DNA of 64,000 bases. Origin: Amia ocellicauda. Taxonomy: Eukaryota > Chordata > Actinopteri > Amiiformes > Amiidae. The notes beneath the pieces are model-generated. The model ran no database searches and was not told the origin of the DNA. It saw only the letters and a program-made list of their open reading frames with translations. Position numbers and translations under genes: made by a program. Positions 1-13,204 of the stretch are shown here, one piece after another. The stretch lies in the NCBI RefSeq assembly GCF_036373705.1, contig NC_089853.1, positions 124,001 through 188,000 on the forward strand, in the 5' to 3' direction. The stretch's first letter is position 1. Each line of letters opens with the position of its first letter.

Positions 1-270
1 GTATTGATACGCAGCTGCCTGTTGTCTGAGAGTCACGGCAGAGCAGGAATGGACCCGAGCGTTTCACAGATCAGGAGCTGATTATTCAGGCGCCAATATA
101 ACCTGTTAGCCTTGATATTAATCAGTATCTAATGCACATTCATTGCTTCTTCTCCCAATTATCCCATACACAGAATTGTCTTTGTTCACACACACTGTAC
201 ACACACAAATACACACAGACACACTACACACACTGTTCACACAGACAGACACACACACACACACACTCAC

Positions 271-738
271 ACTCTTGCTGGGCTCCAGGCTGGGCTGTGT
301 GTCTCTCAGTTCCCCCAGCTGCAGTGGAGCCAGGAATCGTCTGACCAGCTTGGGGTCGAGGTGAAACGCACCGAATGCATCCTGAGAGAGATAGAGATAG
401 AGTGATAGTGAGAAATAGAGTGATAGTGAGAGAGAGAGAAACAGTGATGGTGAGGGGGGGGGGATTTGGGGACAGACGCAGCTCTTGTGCAGCTAAGGGT
501 GTGTCCTAAATATCAACACTAACAGAAATAAGATGACGTCGCTCACCGTGGCGTCCTGCCCGGCGTAGTGCGCCAGCAGCCTCGGTCCTCCAGGGTGACG
601 TAGTCTAAAGTTGGTGACGTCATACACCTTCCTGTCAATCACCAGCCAGTGCCCTTCGCACCCGCGGCCGCCGCCGCGCTCCCGCACCTCGGCCCAGGTG
701 AGCCGCTGCAGCGCCGGGCGCTCCTCGGAGCCGCACAT
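271..738 (-). CDS. FADS1: FADS1-like fatty acid desaturase, first two coding exons (partial)
   Basis: Seen: coding exon 1 at 738-547 (64 codons, real ATG at 738, GT donor at 546-545) and exon 2 at 381-271 (37 codons, AG acceptor at 384-382, donor at 270-269); both junctions are phase 0. Exon 1 is a cytochrome b5 domain with WLVIDRKVY and the heme-binding HPGG, and ends AGQDAT, the FADS1 form (FADS2 has AGEDAT). Exon 2 starts DAFGAFH and ends with LGELRDTQPSLEPSKS, closest to the FADS1 stretch ending QPSFEPTKN. Exon 2 has the same 111-nt length as FADS2 exon 2 in this window. Family knowledge: FADS1 is a delta-5 front-end desaturase of the endoplasmic reticulum. The di-iron histidine boxes lie in later exons beyond the left edge, so catalytic competence cannot be judged. 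It is head to head with FADS2, as in human. Sure of the desaturase family; FADS1 orthology is likely from motifs and orientation. Confidence 0.85.
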
Positions 739-1110
739 CTCTCCAGCCGGGCCGGGACCCAGAGCCTTGGACGAGTCCAGAGCGACACAGAGCTCGCACA
801 GCCCAGAACACGGTCCAGCAACCGGCCACACTGAGAGCAGAGAGCGAGTAAGACAGAGCCAGTGAGAGAGACAGCCCGGCAGACTCGGAGCAGCCCCGGC
901 TCAGGCGCACTCACACTCTGCAACTCGGTACCGCAGACGGGACTGCCGCTCGTCCGACCTGCCTCCAACGGTACCCCGCTGCCGCCCGCCCACACGCCCC
1001 GGCCGCCCCGCTCACTGGCCCACGGCCGCGTCACTCACGCAGCATCCTGCCGCCGGTTGGCTGGGAGGCCACAGGTGATGTGACTGGACCGTTCGCTGAT
1101 TGGTCGAGAC
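640..1110 (-). promoter_or_regulatory. GC/CpG-rich 5' region of the FADS1-like gene
   Basis: The stretch around and upstream of the FADS1-like ATG is strongly GC- and CpG-rich compared with its surroundings, and an inverted ATTGG (CCAAT on the minus strand) sits at 1099-1103. Desaturase promoters are known to use NF-Y and SREBP. The CCAAT box is seen; its promoter role is inferred. I see no clear TATA box. Confidence 0.35.
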
Positions 1111-1706
1111 GGCAGATCTTTTATTTTGATGTGCCGCTCAGACGCCTGATATCCCCAGCAAAGCCGTTGAGCAGAGATTTAAAGAGACAGGACACTATTA
1201 TTATGAATTATTATTATTATTATTACTAGTAGTAGTAGTATTTGTAGTATTTGTAGTATTATCTATTATACTATAGTAAACATCTTAATCGCAATGGAAA
1301 AGGGGTGTTATTTGAATGAGTTTGAAAGTTTTAGTTTGTTAGTAAGTTTGTGTATGTGTGTGTGTCTCTGAAGATGAGGTTTGTGTTATTGTATTTGATT
1401 TAATGCTGCTAAACTTTGCCCGGTGAGTTGTTCAGCCTTGACCACAACTGTCACACCACTGGGGGGGGGGTGGGATTCAGAGAAGGAGAAAGAGAGAGAT
1501 GGACTACAGCCAAAAGCTTTGTCAGTTCATAAAGTTCAAACTATTCCCTCCTTCCCTCCCTCTCTCGCTCCCTCACTCTATTTTTCCCTTTCTTTGTCCC
1601 TCTCTCTCCCTTTCTTTTAATCTTTATCCCTCTCTCAGACTCTCAGCTTTCTCTTTTGAAAACACTTTGCAATTCAAATGTGATAGAGAGTTGAAAAAAC
1701 ACTACA

Positions 1707-1738
<32 letters not shown>

Positions 1739-2027
1739 ACACACTGTCACTGATATGCTCGGTGTGTGACTGTGTGTTGTTCCCCATAACCAGGACCTGA
1801 GTGCTGGACCAGTGTGTCACTGCCCTGGAAACACCAGGCCATCATTACAATAAAGGTTTCTGTAATGGAACTGAATGGAGAGAGAGATGTACTGTCCCAC
1901 TCCACTGTGTCCCTGACCCCCTCTAGGATGATGACCGGACCCCCACCCACACACACTATAATTACAAGACAAAGAAAGTTTCTCCTTTAGACACATTAAC
2001 CCAACTCTCTCTCCCTATCTACATCCA
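1104..2027. other. Non-coding stretch with simple repeats
   Basis: Holds an ATT/AGT-rich simple repeat (about 1197-1262), a poly-G run near 1461, pyrimidine-rich sequence (about 1545-1640) and a CA microsatellite (about 1707-1733). I see no gene or recognisable transposon. Confidence 0.5.
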
Positions 2028-2912
2028 TGCCTTTGCTGTTTCTAATCTATATTAATGATCTGGACTCTGGGATAGTTAGCAAACTTGTCAAATTTGCAGA
2101 TGATACTAAAATAGGTGGCTCAGCAGATACAATCTCGGCAGCACAGGCTATTCAAAGGGACTTAGATAATATTCAGTTGTGGGCCGACACCTGGCAAATG
2201 AAATTCAATGTGGACAAGTGCAAGGTAATACATGCAGGTAACAAAAATGTCCACTATAATTACACTATGGGAGGAATAGAACTAGATGAAGTAACGCATG
2301 AGAAAGACCTAGGAGTCTACGTGGACTCCTCACTTTCTCCATCCAAACATTGTGGGGAAGCAATAAAAAAGGAAAACACAATGCTAGGGTATATTGTCAA
2401 AAGTGTAGAATTGAGAACACGGGCAGTGATGTTCAGACTGTACAATGCACTAGTTAGAGCTCATCTGGATACTGTGGACAGTTCTGGGCTCCACACTTCA
2501 AGAAAGATATCGCTGCTCTAGAGGCAGTTCAGAGCAGAGCAACCAGACTTATTCCAGGTCTGAAGGGAAAGTCCTACTGAGAGACTGAGGACCTGAACCT
2601 TTTCACCCTGGAACAGAGGAGACTACGTGGGGACTTGATCCAAGTCTTCAAAATCATGAAAGGCATCGACCACATCAAACCAGAGGAGCTTTTCCAGATC
2701 AGCAGGGACACACGCACCCGGGACACAAATGGAAATTGGGCTTCAAGGCATTCAAGACAGAAAACAGGAGACACTTCTTCACACAGAGAGGCATCACAAT
2801 CTGAACAAACTCCCCAGCGATGTGGCTGAAGAGACAATTTGGGAACATTCAGAAGCAGACTGGACCAAACTAGCAAGATGGGTAAACTTTCTTATGTTCG
2901 TATGTTATTATG
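2028..2912 (+). mobile_element. CR1-type LINE, 5'-truncated copy (C-terminal reverse transcriptase and 3' end)
   Basis: Starts inside the reverse transcriptase at [10 protein letters not shown], contains the catalytic FADDTKIGG block, and continues to [12 protein letters not shown] and [10 protein letters not shown], a CR1-clade pattern. It runs into the 3' end with a degenerate TTCTTATG-type tail at about 2893-2912. The open frame ends at 2521 because of the 1-nt loss at CATCTGGATACTG that is shared with the other copies here. Part of the 3' region present in other copies (between GACTGGA and TAAACTTTC) is missing. A dead fragment, highly similar to the copies near 24 kb and 35 kb. Confidence 0.9.
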
Positions 2913-3014
2913 TACATGCCTCTCTTCTTCTCTCCTTCTGTATTAACTGGTATTCTCGTAGTTACACACAGGACGACCACCCTCCCCGACCCCCTATACA
3001 AAAAAAACTGTCTC

Positions 3015-3017
<3 letters not shown>

Positions 3018-3086
<69 letters not shown>

Positions 3087-3187
3087 TTCGAATGACTTCT
3101 TCTGCACCAATTACTGAGGTGCCGGCGGCCGCGGAGACGCCTGTGATTGGCTCTTCGCCGCTCGGCTGATCCGCCAGGATACCGGAG

Positions 3188-3252
<65 letters not shown>
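3018..3252. repeat. Paired CT and AG microsatellites in inverted orientation
   Basis: A near-pure CT run of about 60 bp (3018-3081) is followed after about 110 bp by a near-pure AG run of about 60 bp (3191-3252) and then a G run. The two arms are reverse complements and could pair in single-stranded DNA or RNA. Long Leu-Ser open frames over them are artefacts. Confidence 0.9.
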
Positions 3253-3261
<9 letters not shown>

Positions 3262-4074
3262 GGCACGCTCAACAGTGATGCTGGCGTGGGAAATCTCTCA
3301 GTTACACAAGCCCTGAAAGAAGGTGAGGGAGACCTTACAAAGGAAGATAGTGAATGAGTGACAGAGAGAGAGACAGAGAGAGGGAGCAGCAGGTGAGTGT
3401 ATTTGCGGTGTATCCTGTAAATAAGAAAATAAATGCATACATAAAATGGTAGTGCGCCGCCTCGATCGGTTATATGTCGAGCAGACATTATGATTATTAT
3501 TATCTTCACGGTAATGCTGCAGAGCTGTGAAGTGGTGGCAGCCGAGAAAGAGAAGAACGAGTAAAGAAAGAAGAAGTGAGATGGAGAGAGAAAGAGTGAG
3601 GTGGAGAGAGAGAAAAGGAAAACTTTTTAAGATCCATTAAGAAGAACCAGAGCGACAGAGAAACGGGGAGGGAAGGAGGGAGGGAGCGAATCCTTCTAAG
3701 AGATAGAAACGGACGAAGAGACGTAGGTGAGGACGGGGATGGAGAGAGGGAGACGGAGAAGCGGGTGGATTCTTTTTCCTTTTCTGTCCATCTGTTCACG
3801 GTGCTCCGTGCGGATCGGGAATGATCCCTTGAATCAACGCAATGCAAGCAGTGAATATGAATATGAATTAAACAGTGGGTTGGTAAGTGGAGGAGGGATG
3901 GAGAGAGTGAATAAGTGTGCCAGGATGGATGGATGGATGGAAGTAGGGGTGAACTGGGTGCCGAGCTGTATAAGGAAACCCCCTCCTGCACCTGCCCTCC
4001 CCTTTCTTTATATATAAATAGATTTATAGAGGGAGAGAGATGCATATTTATAGATTTATTTCTGTCCATATTTA
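3253..4074. other. Purine-rich non-coding stretch
   Basis: GA-rich sequence, with a short ATGG repeat at about 3924-3941 and AT-rich sequence near 4010-4060. No coding potential or known repeat recognised. Confidence 0.4.
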
Positions 4075-4135
4075 GGTGTGTGTTAGTGCATGAGCTTGTG
4101 TGTGTTAGTCTCTGTGTGTGAGTGTGTGTGACAGT

Positions 4136-4171
<36 letters not shown>

Positions 4172-7100
4172 GTCTCTGTGTGTGTGACAGTCTGTGTGTG
4201 TTAGTCTCTGTGTGTGTGTGACAGTGTGTGTGTGTGTTAGTCTGTGTGTGAGTGTGTGACAGTCTGTGTGTGTGTTAGTCTCTGTGTGTGAGTGTGTGAC
4301 AGTGTCTCTGTGTGTGTGACAGTGTGTGTGTGTGTGTGTTAGTCTCTGTGTGTGTGTGTGTGACAGTCTGTGTGTGTGTGTGTTAGTCTCTGTGTGTGTG
4401 TGTGTGTGTGTGACAGTCTATGTGTGTGTTAGTCTCTGTATGTGTGTGACAGTGTGTGTGTTAGTCTCTGTGTGTGTGACTGTGTGTGTGTGTGTGCTAG
4501 TCTGTGTGTGTGACTGTGTGACAGTCTGTGTGTGTGTTAGTCTCTGTGTGTGAGTGTGTGACAGTGTCTCTGTGTGTGTGACAGTGTGTGTGTGTGTGTT
4601 AGTCTGTGTGTGTGTGTGTGTTAGTCTCTGTGTGTGAGTGTGTGACAGTGTCTCTGTGTGTGTGACAGTGTGTGTATGTGTTAGTCTCTGTGTGTGAGTG
4701 TGTGACAGTGTGTGTGTGTGTTAGTCTCTGTGTGTGTGTGTGTGTGACAGTCTGTGTGTGTGTGTGTTAGTCTGTGTGTGTGAGTGTGTGACAGTCTGTG
4801 TGTGTTAGTCTCTGTGTGTGAGTGTGTGACAGTCTGTGTGTGTGTGTGTGTTAGTCTGTGTGTGTGAGTGTGTGACAGTCTGTGTGTGTTAGTCTCTGTG
4901 TGTGAGTGTGTGACAGTCTGTGTGTGTGTGTTAGTCTCTGTGTGTGAGTGTGTGACAGTCTGTGTGTGTGTGTGTGAGTGTGTGACAGTGTGTGTATGTG
5001 TGTGATAGTCTGTGTGTGTGTGTGTGTGACAGTCTGTGTGTGTGTGTTAGTCTGTGTGTGTGTGTGTGTTAGTCTCTGTGTGTGTGACAGTGTGTGTGTG
5101 TGTTAGTCTCTGTGTGTGTGAGTGTGTGAGAGTCTGTGTGTGTGTTTGTCTCTGTGTGTGTGACAGTGTGTATGTGTGTGATAGTCTCTGTGTATGTGAG
5201 TGTGTGACAGTCTGTTTGTGTGAGTGTGTGTTAGTCTCTGTGTATGTGAGTGTGTGACAGTCTGTTTGTGTGAGTGTGTGTTAGTCTCTGTGTGTGTGTG
5301 TGTTAGTCTGTGTGTGTGTGTGTTAGTCTGTGTGAGTGTGTGACAGTCTGTGTGTGTGTTAGTCTCTGTGTGTGAGTGTGTGACAGTCTGTGTGTGTTAG
5401 TCTCTGTGTGTGACTGTGTCACAGTCTGTGTGTGTGTGTTAGTCTCTGTGTATGTGAGTGTTTGACAGTCTGTGTGTGTGAGTGTGTGACAGTCTGTGTG
5501 TGTGTTAGTCTGTGTGTGTGACAGTGTGTGTGTGTGTGTGTTAGTCTGTGTGTGACAGTGTGTGTGTGTGTGTGTGTGTGTGTTAGTCTCTGTATGTGTG
5601 AGTGTGACAGTATGTGTGTGTGTGTGTGTTAGTCTCTGTGTGTGACAGTCTGTGTGTGTGTGCTAGTCTGTGTGTGTGAGTGTGTGACAGTCTGTGTGTG
5701 TGTTAGTCTCTGTGTGTGAGTGTGTGACAGTGTCTCTGTGTGTGTGACAGTGTGTGTGTGTGTGTGTTAGTCTCTGTGTGTGTGTGTGTGTGTGACAGTC
5801 TGTGTGTGTGTGTGTGTGTTAGTCTGTGTGTGTGTGTGTGTGTGTGTGTGACAGTCTATGTGTGTGTTAGTCTCTGTGTGTGAGTGTGTGACAGTGTGTG
5901 TGTGCTAGTCTGTGTGTGTGAGTGTGTGACAGTCTGTGTGTGTGTTAGTCTCTGTGTGTGAGTGTGTGACAGTGTCTCTGTGTGTGTGACAGTGTGTGTG
6001 TGTGTGTGTGTTAGTCTGTGTTTGTGTGTGTGTGTTAGTCTGTGTGTGTGAGTGTGTGACAGTCTGTGTGTGTTAGTCTGTGTGTGTGTGTGATAGTCTG
6101 TGTGTGTGTGTGTTAGTCTGTGTGTGTGTGTGTTAGTCTGTGTGTGTGTGTGTGACAGTCTGTGTGTGTGTTAGTCTCTGTGTGTGTGAGTGTGTGACAG
6201 TCTGTGTGTGTGTTAGTCTGTGTGTGTGTGTGTTAGACTGTGTGTGTGTGTGGCAGACTGTGTGTGTGTGTGTGTGTTAGTCTCTGTGTGTGAGTGTGTG
6301 ACAGTCTGTGTATGTGTGTGATAGTCTGTGTGTGTGTGTGTTAGTCTGTGTGTGTGTGTGTGACAGTCTGTGTGTGTGTTAGTCTCTGTGTGTGTGAGTG
6401 TGTGACAGTCTGTGTGTGTGTTAGTCTGTGTGTGTGTGTGTTAGACTGTGTGTGTGTGTGGCAGACTGTGTGTGTGTGTGTGTGTTAGTCTCTGTGTGTG
6501 TGAGTGTGTGACAGTCTGTGTTAGTCTCTGTGTGTGAGTGTGTTAGTCTGTGTGTGAGTGTGTGATAGTCTGTGTGTGTGTTAGTCTGTGTGTGTGTGAG
6601 TGTGTGACAGTCTGTGTGAGTGTGTTAGTCTGTGTGTGTGTTAGTCTCTGTGCGTGTGACAGTGTGTGTATGTGTGTGATAGTCTGTGTGTGTGTTAGTC
6701 TCTGTGTGTGTGTGTGTGTGACAGTATGTGTATGTGTGTGATTGTCTGTGTGTGTGTGTTAGTCTCTGTGTGTGTGTGTGTGACAGTCTGTGTGTGTGTG
6801 TGTTAGTCTGTGTGTGTGTGTGACAGTCTGTGTGTGTGTGTGATTGTCTGTGTGTGTGTGTTAGTCTCTGTGTGTGAGTGTGTGACAGTCTGTGTGTGTT
6901 AGTCTCTGTGTGTGACTGTGTGACAGTCTGTGTGTGTGTGTGTTAGTCTCTGTGTGTGTGAGTGTGTGTTAGTCTCTGTGTGTGTGTGACAGTCTGTGTG
7001 TGTGTGTTAGTCTCTGTGTTTGTGAGTGTGTGACAGTCTGTGTGTGTGAGTGTGTGACAGTCTGTGTGTGTGTGTGTGTGTTAGTCTCTGTATGTGACAG

Positions 7101-8073
7101 TCTGTGTGTGTGTTAGTCTCTGTGTGTGAGTGTTTGACAGTCTGTGTGTGTTAGTCTCTGTGTGTGACTGTGTGACAGTCTGTGTGTGTGTTAGTCTCTG
7201 TGTATGTGAGTGTTTGACAGTCTGTGTGTGTGTTAGTCTGTGTGTGTGACAGTGTGTGTGTGTGTGTGTTAGTCTCTGTATGTGTGAGTGTGACAGTGTG
7301 TGTGTGTGTGTGTTAGTCTCTGTGTGTGACAGTCTGTGTGTGTGTGCTAGTCTGTGTGTGTGAGTGTGTGACAGTCTGTGTGTGTGTTAGTCTCTGTGTG
7401 TGAGTGTGTGACAGTGTCTCTGTGTGTGTGACAGTGTGTGTGTGTTTGTTAGTCTCTGTGTGTGTGTGTGACAGTGTGTGTGTGTGTGTGTGTTAGTCTG
7501 TGTGTGTGTGTGTGACAGTCTGTGTGTGTTAGTCTGTGTTTGTGTGTGTGTGTTAGTCTCTGTGTGTGTGTGTGACAGTGTGTGTGTGTGTGTGTGTGTG
7601 TTAGTCTGTGTGTGTGTGTGTGACAGTGTGTGTGTGTGTGTGTATTAGTCTGTGTGTGTGTGTGTGTGTGTGACAGTCTGTGTGTGTGATAGTGTGTGTG
7701 TGTGTGTGTTAGTCTGTGTGTGTGTGTGTATGTGTGTGATTGTCTGTGTGTGTGTGTGTTAGTCTGTGTGTGTGAGTGTGTGACAGTGTGTGTATGTGTG
7801 TGATTGTCTGTGTGTGTGTTAGTCTCTGTGTGTGTGTGTGTGTGACAGTCTGTGTGTGTGTGTTAGTTTGTGTGTGTGTGAGTGTTAGCCTCTGTGTGTG
7901 TGTGTGTGTTAGTCTGTGTGTGTGTGTGACAGTCTGTGTGTGTGTTAGTCTCTGTGTGTGAGTGTGTGACAGTCTGTGTGTTAGTGTGTTAGTCTGTGTG
8001 TGAGTGTGTGACAGTCTGTGTGTGTGTGTTAGCCTCTGTGTGTGTGAGTGTGTGACAGTCTGTGTGTGTGTTA

Positions 8074-8107
<34 letters not shown>

Positions 8108-9603
8108 GTCTGTGTGTGAGTGTGTGATAGTCTGTGTGTGTGTTAGTCTGTGTGTGTGTGAGTGTGTGACAGTCTGTGTGAGTGTGTTAGTCTGTGTGTG
8201 TGTTAGTCTCTGTGCGTGTGACAGTGTGTGTATGTGTGTGATAGTCTGTGTGTGTGTTAGTCTCTGTGTGTGTGTGTGTGTGACAGTATGTGTATGTGTG
8301 TGATTGTCTGTGTGTGTGTGTTAGTCTCTGTGTGTGTGTGTGTGACAGTCTGTGTGTGTGTGTGTTAGTCTGTGTGTGTGTGTGACAGTCTGTGTGTGTG
8401 TTAGTCTCTGTGTGTGAGTGTGTGACAGTCTGTGTGTGTTAGTCTCTGTGTGTGACTGTGTGACAGTCTGTGTGTGTGTGTGTTAGTCTCTGTGTGTGTG
8501 AGTGTGTGTTAGTCTCTGTGTGTGTGTGACAGTCTGTGTGTGTGTGTTAGTCTCTGTGTTTGTGAGTGTGTGACAGTCTGTGTGTGTGAGTGTGTGACAG
8601 TCTGTGTGTGTGTGTGTGTGTTAGTCTCTGTATGTGACAGTCTGTGTGTGTGTTAGTCTCTGTGTGTGAGTGTTTGACAGTCTGTGTGTGTTAGTCTCTG
8701 TGTGTGACTGTGTGACAGTCTGTGTGTGTGTTAGTCTCTGTGTATGTGAGTGTTTGACAGTCTGTGTGTGTGTTAGTCTGTGTGTGTGACAGTGTGTGTG
8801 TGTGTGTGTTAGTCTCTGTATGTGTGAGTGTGACAGTGTGTGTGTGTGTGTGTTAGTCTCTGTGTGTGACAGTCTGTGTGTGTGTGCTAGTCTGTGTGTG
8901 TGAGTGTGTGACAGTCTGTGTGTGTGTTAGTCTCTGTGTGTGAGTGTGTGACAGTGTCTCTGTGTGTGTGACAGTGTGTGTGTGTTTGTTAGTCTCTGTG
9001 TGTGTGTGTGACAGTGTGTGTGTGTGTGTGTGTTAGTCTGTGTGTGTGTGTGTGACAGTCTGTGTGTGTTAGTCTGTGTTTGTGTGTGTGTGTTAGTCTG
9101 TGTGTGTGTGTGTGTGTGACACTCTGTGTGTGTGATAGTGTGTGTGTGTGACAGTGTGTGTGTGTGTGTGTATTAGTCTGTGTGTGTGTGTGTGTGTGTG
9201 ACAGTCTGTGTGTGTGATAGTGTGTGTGTGTGTGTGTTAGTCTGTGTGTGTGTGTGTATGTGTGTGATTGTCTGTGTGTGTGTGTGTTAGTCTGTGTGTG
9301 TGAGTGTGTGACAGTGTGTGTATGTGTGTGATTGTCTGTGTGTGTGTTAGTCTCTGTGTGTGTGTGTGTGTGTGACAGTCTGTGTGTGTGTGTTAGTTTG
9401 TGTGTGTGTGAGTGTTAGCCTCTGTGTGTGTGTGTGTGTTAGTCTGTGTGTGTGTGTGACAGTCTGTGTGTGTGTTAGTCTCTGTGTGTGAGTGTGTGAC
9501 AGTCTGTGTGTTAGTGTGTTAGTCTGTGTGTGAGTGTGTGACAGTCTGTGTGTGTGTGTTAGCCTCTGTGTGTGTGAGTGTGTGACAGTCTGTGTGTGTG
9601 TTA

Positions 9604-9639
<36 letters not shown>

Positions 9640-11131
9640 GTCTGTGTGTGTGTGTGTGTGTTAGTCTCTGTGTGTGACTGTGTGACAGTCTGTGTGTGTG
9701 TGTTAGTCTCTGTGTGTGTGAGTGTGTGTTAGTCTCTGTGTGTGTGTGACAGTCTGTGTGTGTGTGTTAGTCTCTGTGTATGTGAGTGTGTGACAGTCTG
9801 TGTGTGTGTGTGTGTGTGTGACAGTGTGTGTGTGTGTGTGTGTGTTAGTCTCTGTATGTGTGAGTGTGACAGTGTGTGTGTGTTTGTTAGTCTCTGTGTG
9901 TGACAGTATGTGTGTGTGTGCTAGTCTGTGTGTGTGAGTGTGTGACAGTCTGTGTGTGTGTTAGTCTGTGTGAGTGTGTGACAGTCTGTGTGTGAGTGTG
10001 TTAGTCTGTGTGTGAGTGTGTGATAGTCTGTGTGTGTGTGAGTGTGTGACAGTCTGTGTGAGTGTGTTAGTCTGTGTCTCTGTGTGTGTGACAGTGTGTG
10101 TGTGTGTGTGTGTTAGTCTCTGTGTGTGTGTGTATGTGACAGTCTGTGTGTGTGTGTGTGTGTTAGTCTCTGTGTGTGTGTGTGTGACAGTCTATGTGTG
10201 TGAGTGTGTGACAGTGTGTGTGTGACAGTCTGTGTGTGAGTGTGTGACAGTGTGTGTGTGCTAGTCTGTGTGTGTGAGTGTGTGACAGTCTGTGTGTGTG
10301 TTAGTCTCTGTGTGGGAGTGTGTGACAGTGTCTGTGTGTGTGACAGTGTGTGTGTGTGTTAGTCTGTGTGTGTGTGTGTGACAGTGTGTGTGTGTGTGTG
10401 ACAGTCTGTGTGTGTGATAGTCTGTGTGTGTGTGTGACAGTCTGTGTGTGTGTGTGTGTGTGTTAGTCTGTGTGTGTGTGTTTGTTAGTCTCTGTGCGTG
10501 TGACAGTGTGTGTATGTGTGTGATAGTCTGTGTGTGTGTGTTTGTTAGTCTCTGTGCGTGTGACAGTGTGTGTATGTGTGTGATAGTCTGTGTGTGTGTG
10601 TGTGTGACAGTGTGTGTATGTGTGTGATAGTCTGTGTGTGTGTTAGTCTCTGTGTGTATGTGTGTGTTAGTCTGTGTGTGTGAGTGTGTGACAGTCTGTG
10701 TGTGTGACAGTGTGTGTGTGTGTGTGACAGTCTGTGTGTGTGTGTTAGTCTGTGTGTGTGTGTTAGTTTGTGTGTGTGTGAGTGTTAGCCTCTGTGTGTG
10801 TGTGTGTGTGTGTGTTTTATTCTGTGAGTGTGTGTGACAGTCTGTGTGTGTGTTAGTCTCTGTGTGTGAGTGTGTGACAGTCTGTGTGTGTTAGTCTCTG
10901 TGTGTGACTGTGTGACAGTCTGTGTGTGTGTGTGTGTGTGTTAGTCTCTGTGTGTGTGAGTGTGTGTTAGTCTCTGTGTGTGTGTGACAGTCTGTGTGTG
11001 TGTGTTAGTCTCTGTGTATGTGAGTGTGTGACAGTCTGTGTGTGTGAGTGTGTGACAGTCTGTGTGTGTGTGTGTGTGTGACAGTGTGTGTGTGTGTTAG
11101 TCTCTGTGTGTGACAGTCTGTGTGTGTGTGT

Positions 11132-11162
<31 letters not shown>

Positions 11163-11921
11163 CTAGTCTGTGTGTGTGAGTGTGTGACAGTCTGTGTGTG
11201 TTAGTCTCTGTGTGTGAGTGTGTGACAGTCTGTGTGTGAGTGTGTTAGTCTGTGTGTGAGTGTGTGATAGTCTGTGTGTGTGTGAGTGTGTGACAGTCTG
11301 TGTGAGTGTGTTAGTCTGTGTCTCTGTGTGTGTGACAGTCTGTGTGTGAGTGTGTTAGTCTGTGTGTGAGTGTGTGATAGTCTGTGTGTGTGTGAGTGTG
11401 TGACAGTCTGTGTGAGTGTGTTAGTCTGTGTCTCTGTGTGTGTGACAGTGTGTGTGTGTGTGTGTGTGACAGTCTGTGTGTGTGTGTGTGTGTTAGTCTC
11501 TGTGTGTGTGTGTGTGACAGTCTATGTGTGAGTTAGTCTCTGTGTGGGAGTGTGTGACAGTGTCTCTGTGTGTGTGACAGTGTGTGTGTGTTAGTCTCTG
11601 TGTTTGTGTGTGACAGTGTGTGTGTGTGTGTGTGTTAGTCTCTGTGTGTGTGTGTGTGACAGTCTGTGTGTGTGTGTTAGTCTGTGTGTGTGAGTGTGTG
11701 ACAGTCTGTGTGTGTGTGTGAGTGTGTGACAGTGTGTGTATGTGTGTGATAGTCTGTGTGTGTGTGTGTGTGTGTGTGTGTTAGTCTCTGTGTGTGTGAC
11801 AGTGTGTATGTGTGTTAGTCTCTGTGTGTGTGATTGTGTGACAGTCTGTGTGTGTGTGTTAGCCTCTGTGTGTGTGTTAGTCTCTGTGTGTGTGAGTGTG
11901 TGACAGTCTGTGTGTGTGTTA

Positions 11922-11952
<31 letters not shown>

Positions 11953-13173
11953 GCAGTCTGTGTGTGTGTGTGTGTGTGTTAGTCTCTGTGTGTGTGAGTG
12001 TGTGACAGTCTGTGTGTGTGTTAGTCTCTGTGTGTGAGTGTGTGACAGTCTGTGTGTTAGTGTGTTAGTCTGTGTGTGAGTGTGTGACAGTCTGTGTGTG
12101 TGTGTTAGCCTCTGTGTGTGTGAGTGTGTGACAGTCTGTGTGTGTGTTAGTCTGTGTGTGTGTGTGTGTGTGTGTGTTAGTCTGTGTGTGTGTGTGTGTG
12201 TGTGTGTGTTAGTCTCTGTGTGTGTGAGTGTGTGACAGTCTGTGTGTGTGTGTTAGTCTCTGTGTGTGAGTGTGTGACAGTCTGTGTGTTAGTGTGTTAG
12301 TCTGTGTGTGAGTGTGTGACAGTCTGTGTGTGTGTGTTAGCCTCTGTGTGTGTGTTAGTCTCTGTGTGTGTGACAGTCTGTGTGTGTGTGTGTGTGTTAG
12401 TCTGTGTGTGTGTGTGGCAGTCTGTGTGTGTGTGTGTTAGTCTCTGTGTGTGTGAGTGTGTTAGTCTGTGTGTGTGTTAGTCTCTGTGTGTGTGAGTGTG
12501 TGACAGTCTGTGTGTGTTAGTCTGTGTGTGTGTGTGTGTGTGTGTGTGTTAGTCTCTGTGTGTGTGAGTGTGTGACAGTCTGTGTGTGTGTGTTAGTCTC
12601 TGTGTGTGAGTGTGTGACAGTCTGTGTGTTAGTGTGTTAGTCTGTGTGTGAGTGTGTGACAGTCTGTGTGTGTGTGTGTGTGTTAGTCTGTGTGTGTGTG
12701 TGTGTGTGTGTTAGTCTCTGTGTGTGTGAGTGTGTTAGTCTGTGTGTGTGTTAGTCTCTGTGTGTGTGAGTGTGTGACAGTCTGTGTGTGTGTTAGTCTC
12801 TGTGTGTGTGACAGTGTGTGTATGTGTGTGATAGTCTGTGTGTGTGTTAGTCTGTGTGTGTGTGTGACAGTCTGTGTGAGTGTGTTAGTCTGTGTGTGTG
12901 TTAGTCTCTGTGTGTGTGTGTGTGACAGTGTGTGTGTTAGTCTCTGTGTGTGTGTGTGTTAGTCTGTGTGTGTGAGTGTGTGACAGTCTGTGTGTATGAA
13001 TGTGTGACAGTGTGTGTATGTGTGTGATTGTCTGTGTGTGTGTGTGTGTGTGTTAGTCTGTGTGTGTGTGTGTGTTAGTCTCTGTGCGTGTGACAGTGTG
13101 TGTATGTGTGTGATAGTCTGTGTGTGTGTGTGACAGTGTGTGTATGTGTGTGATAGTCTGTGTGTGTGTTAGT

Positions 13174-13204
<31 letters not shown>

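Noticed and set aside
4326-13000. Many 60-90 codon open frames rich in Cys, Val, Ser, Leu
   Set aside because: They are translations of the TG array; every frame of (TG)n with these interruptions gives the same residues. No independent coding signal.
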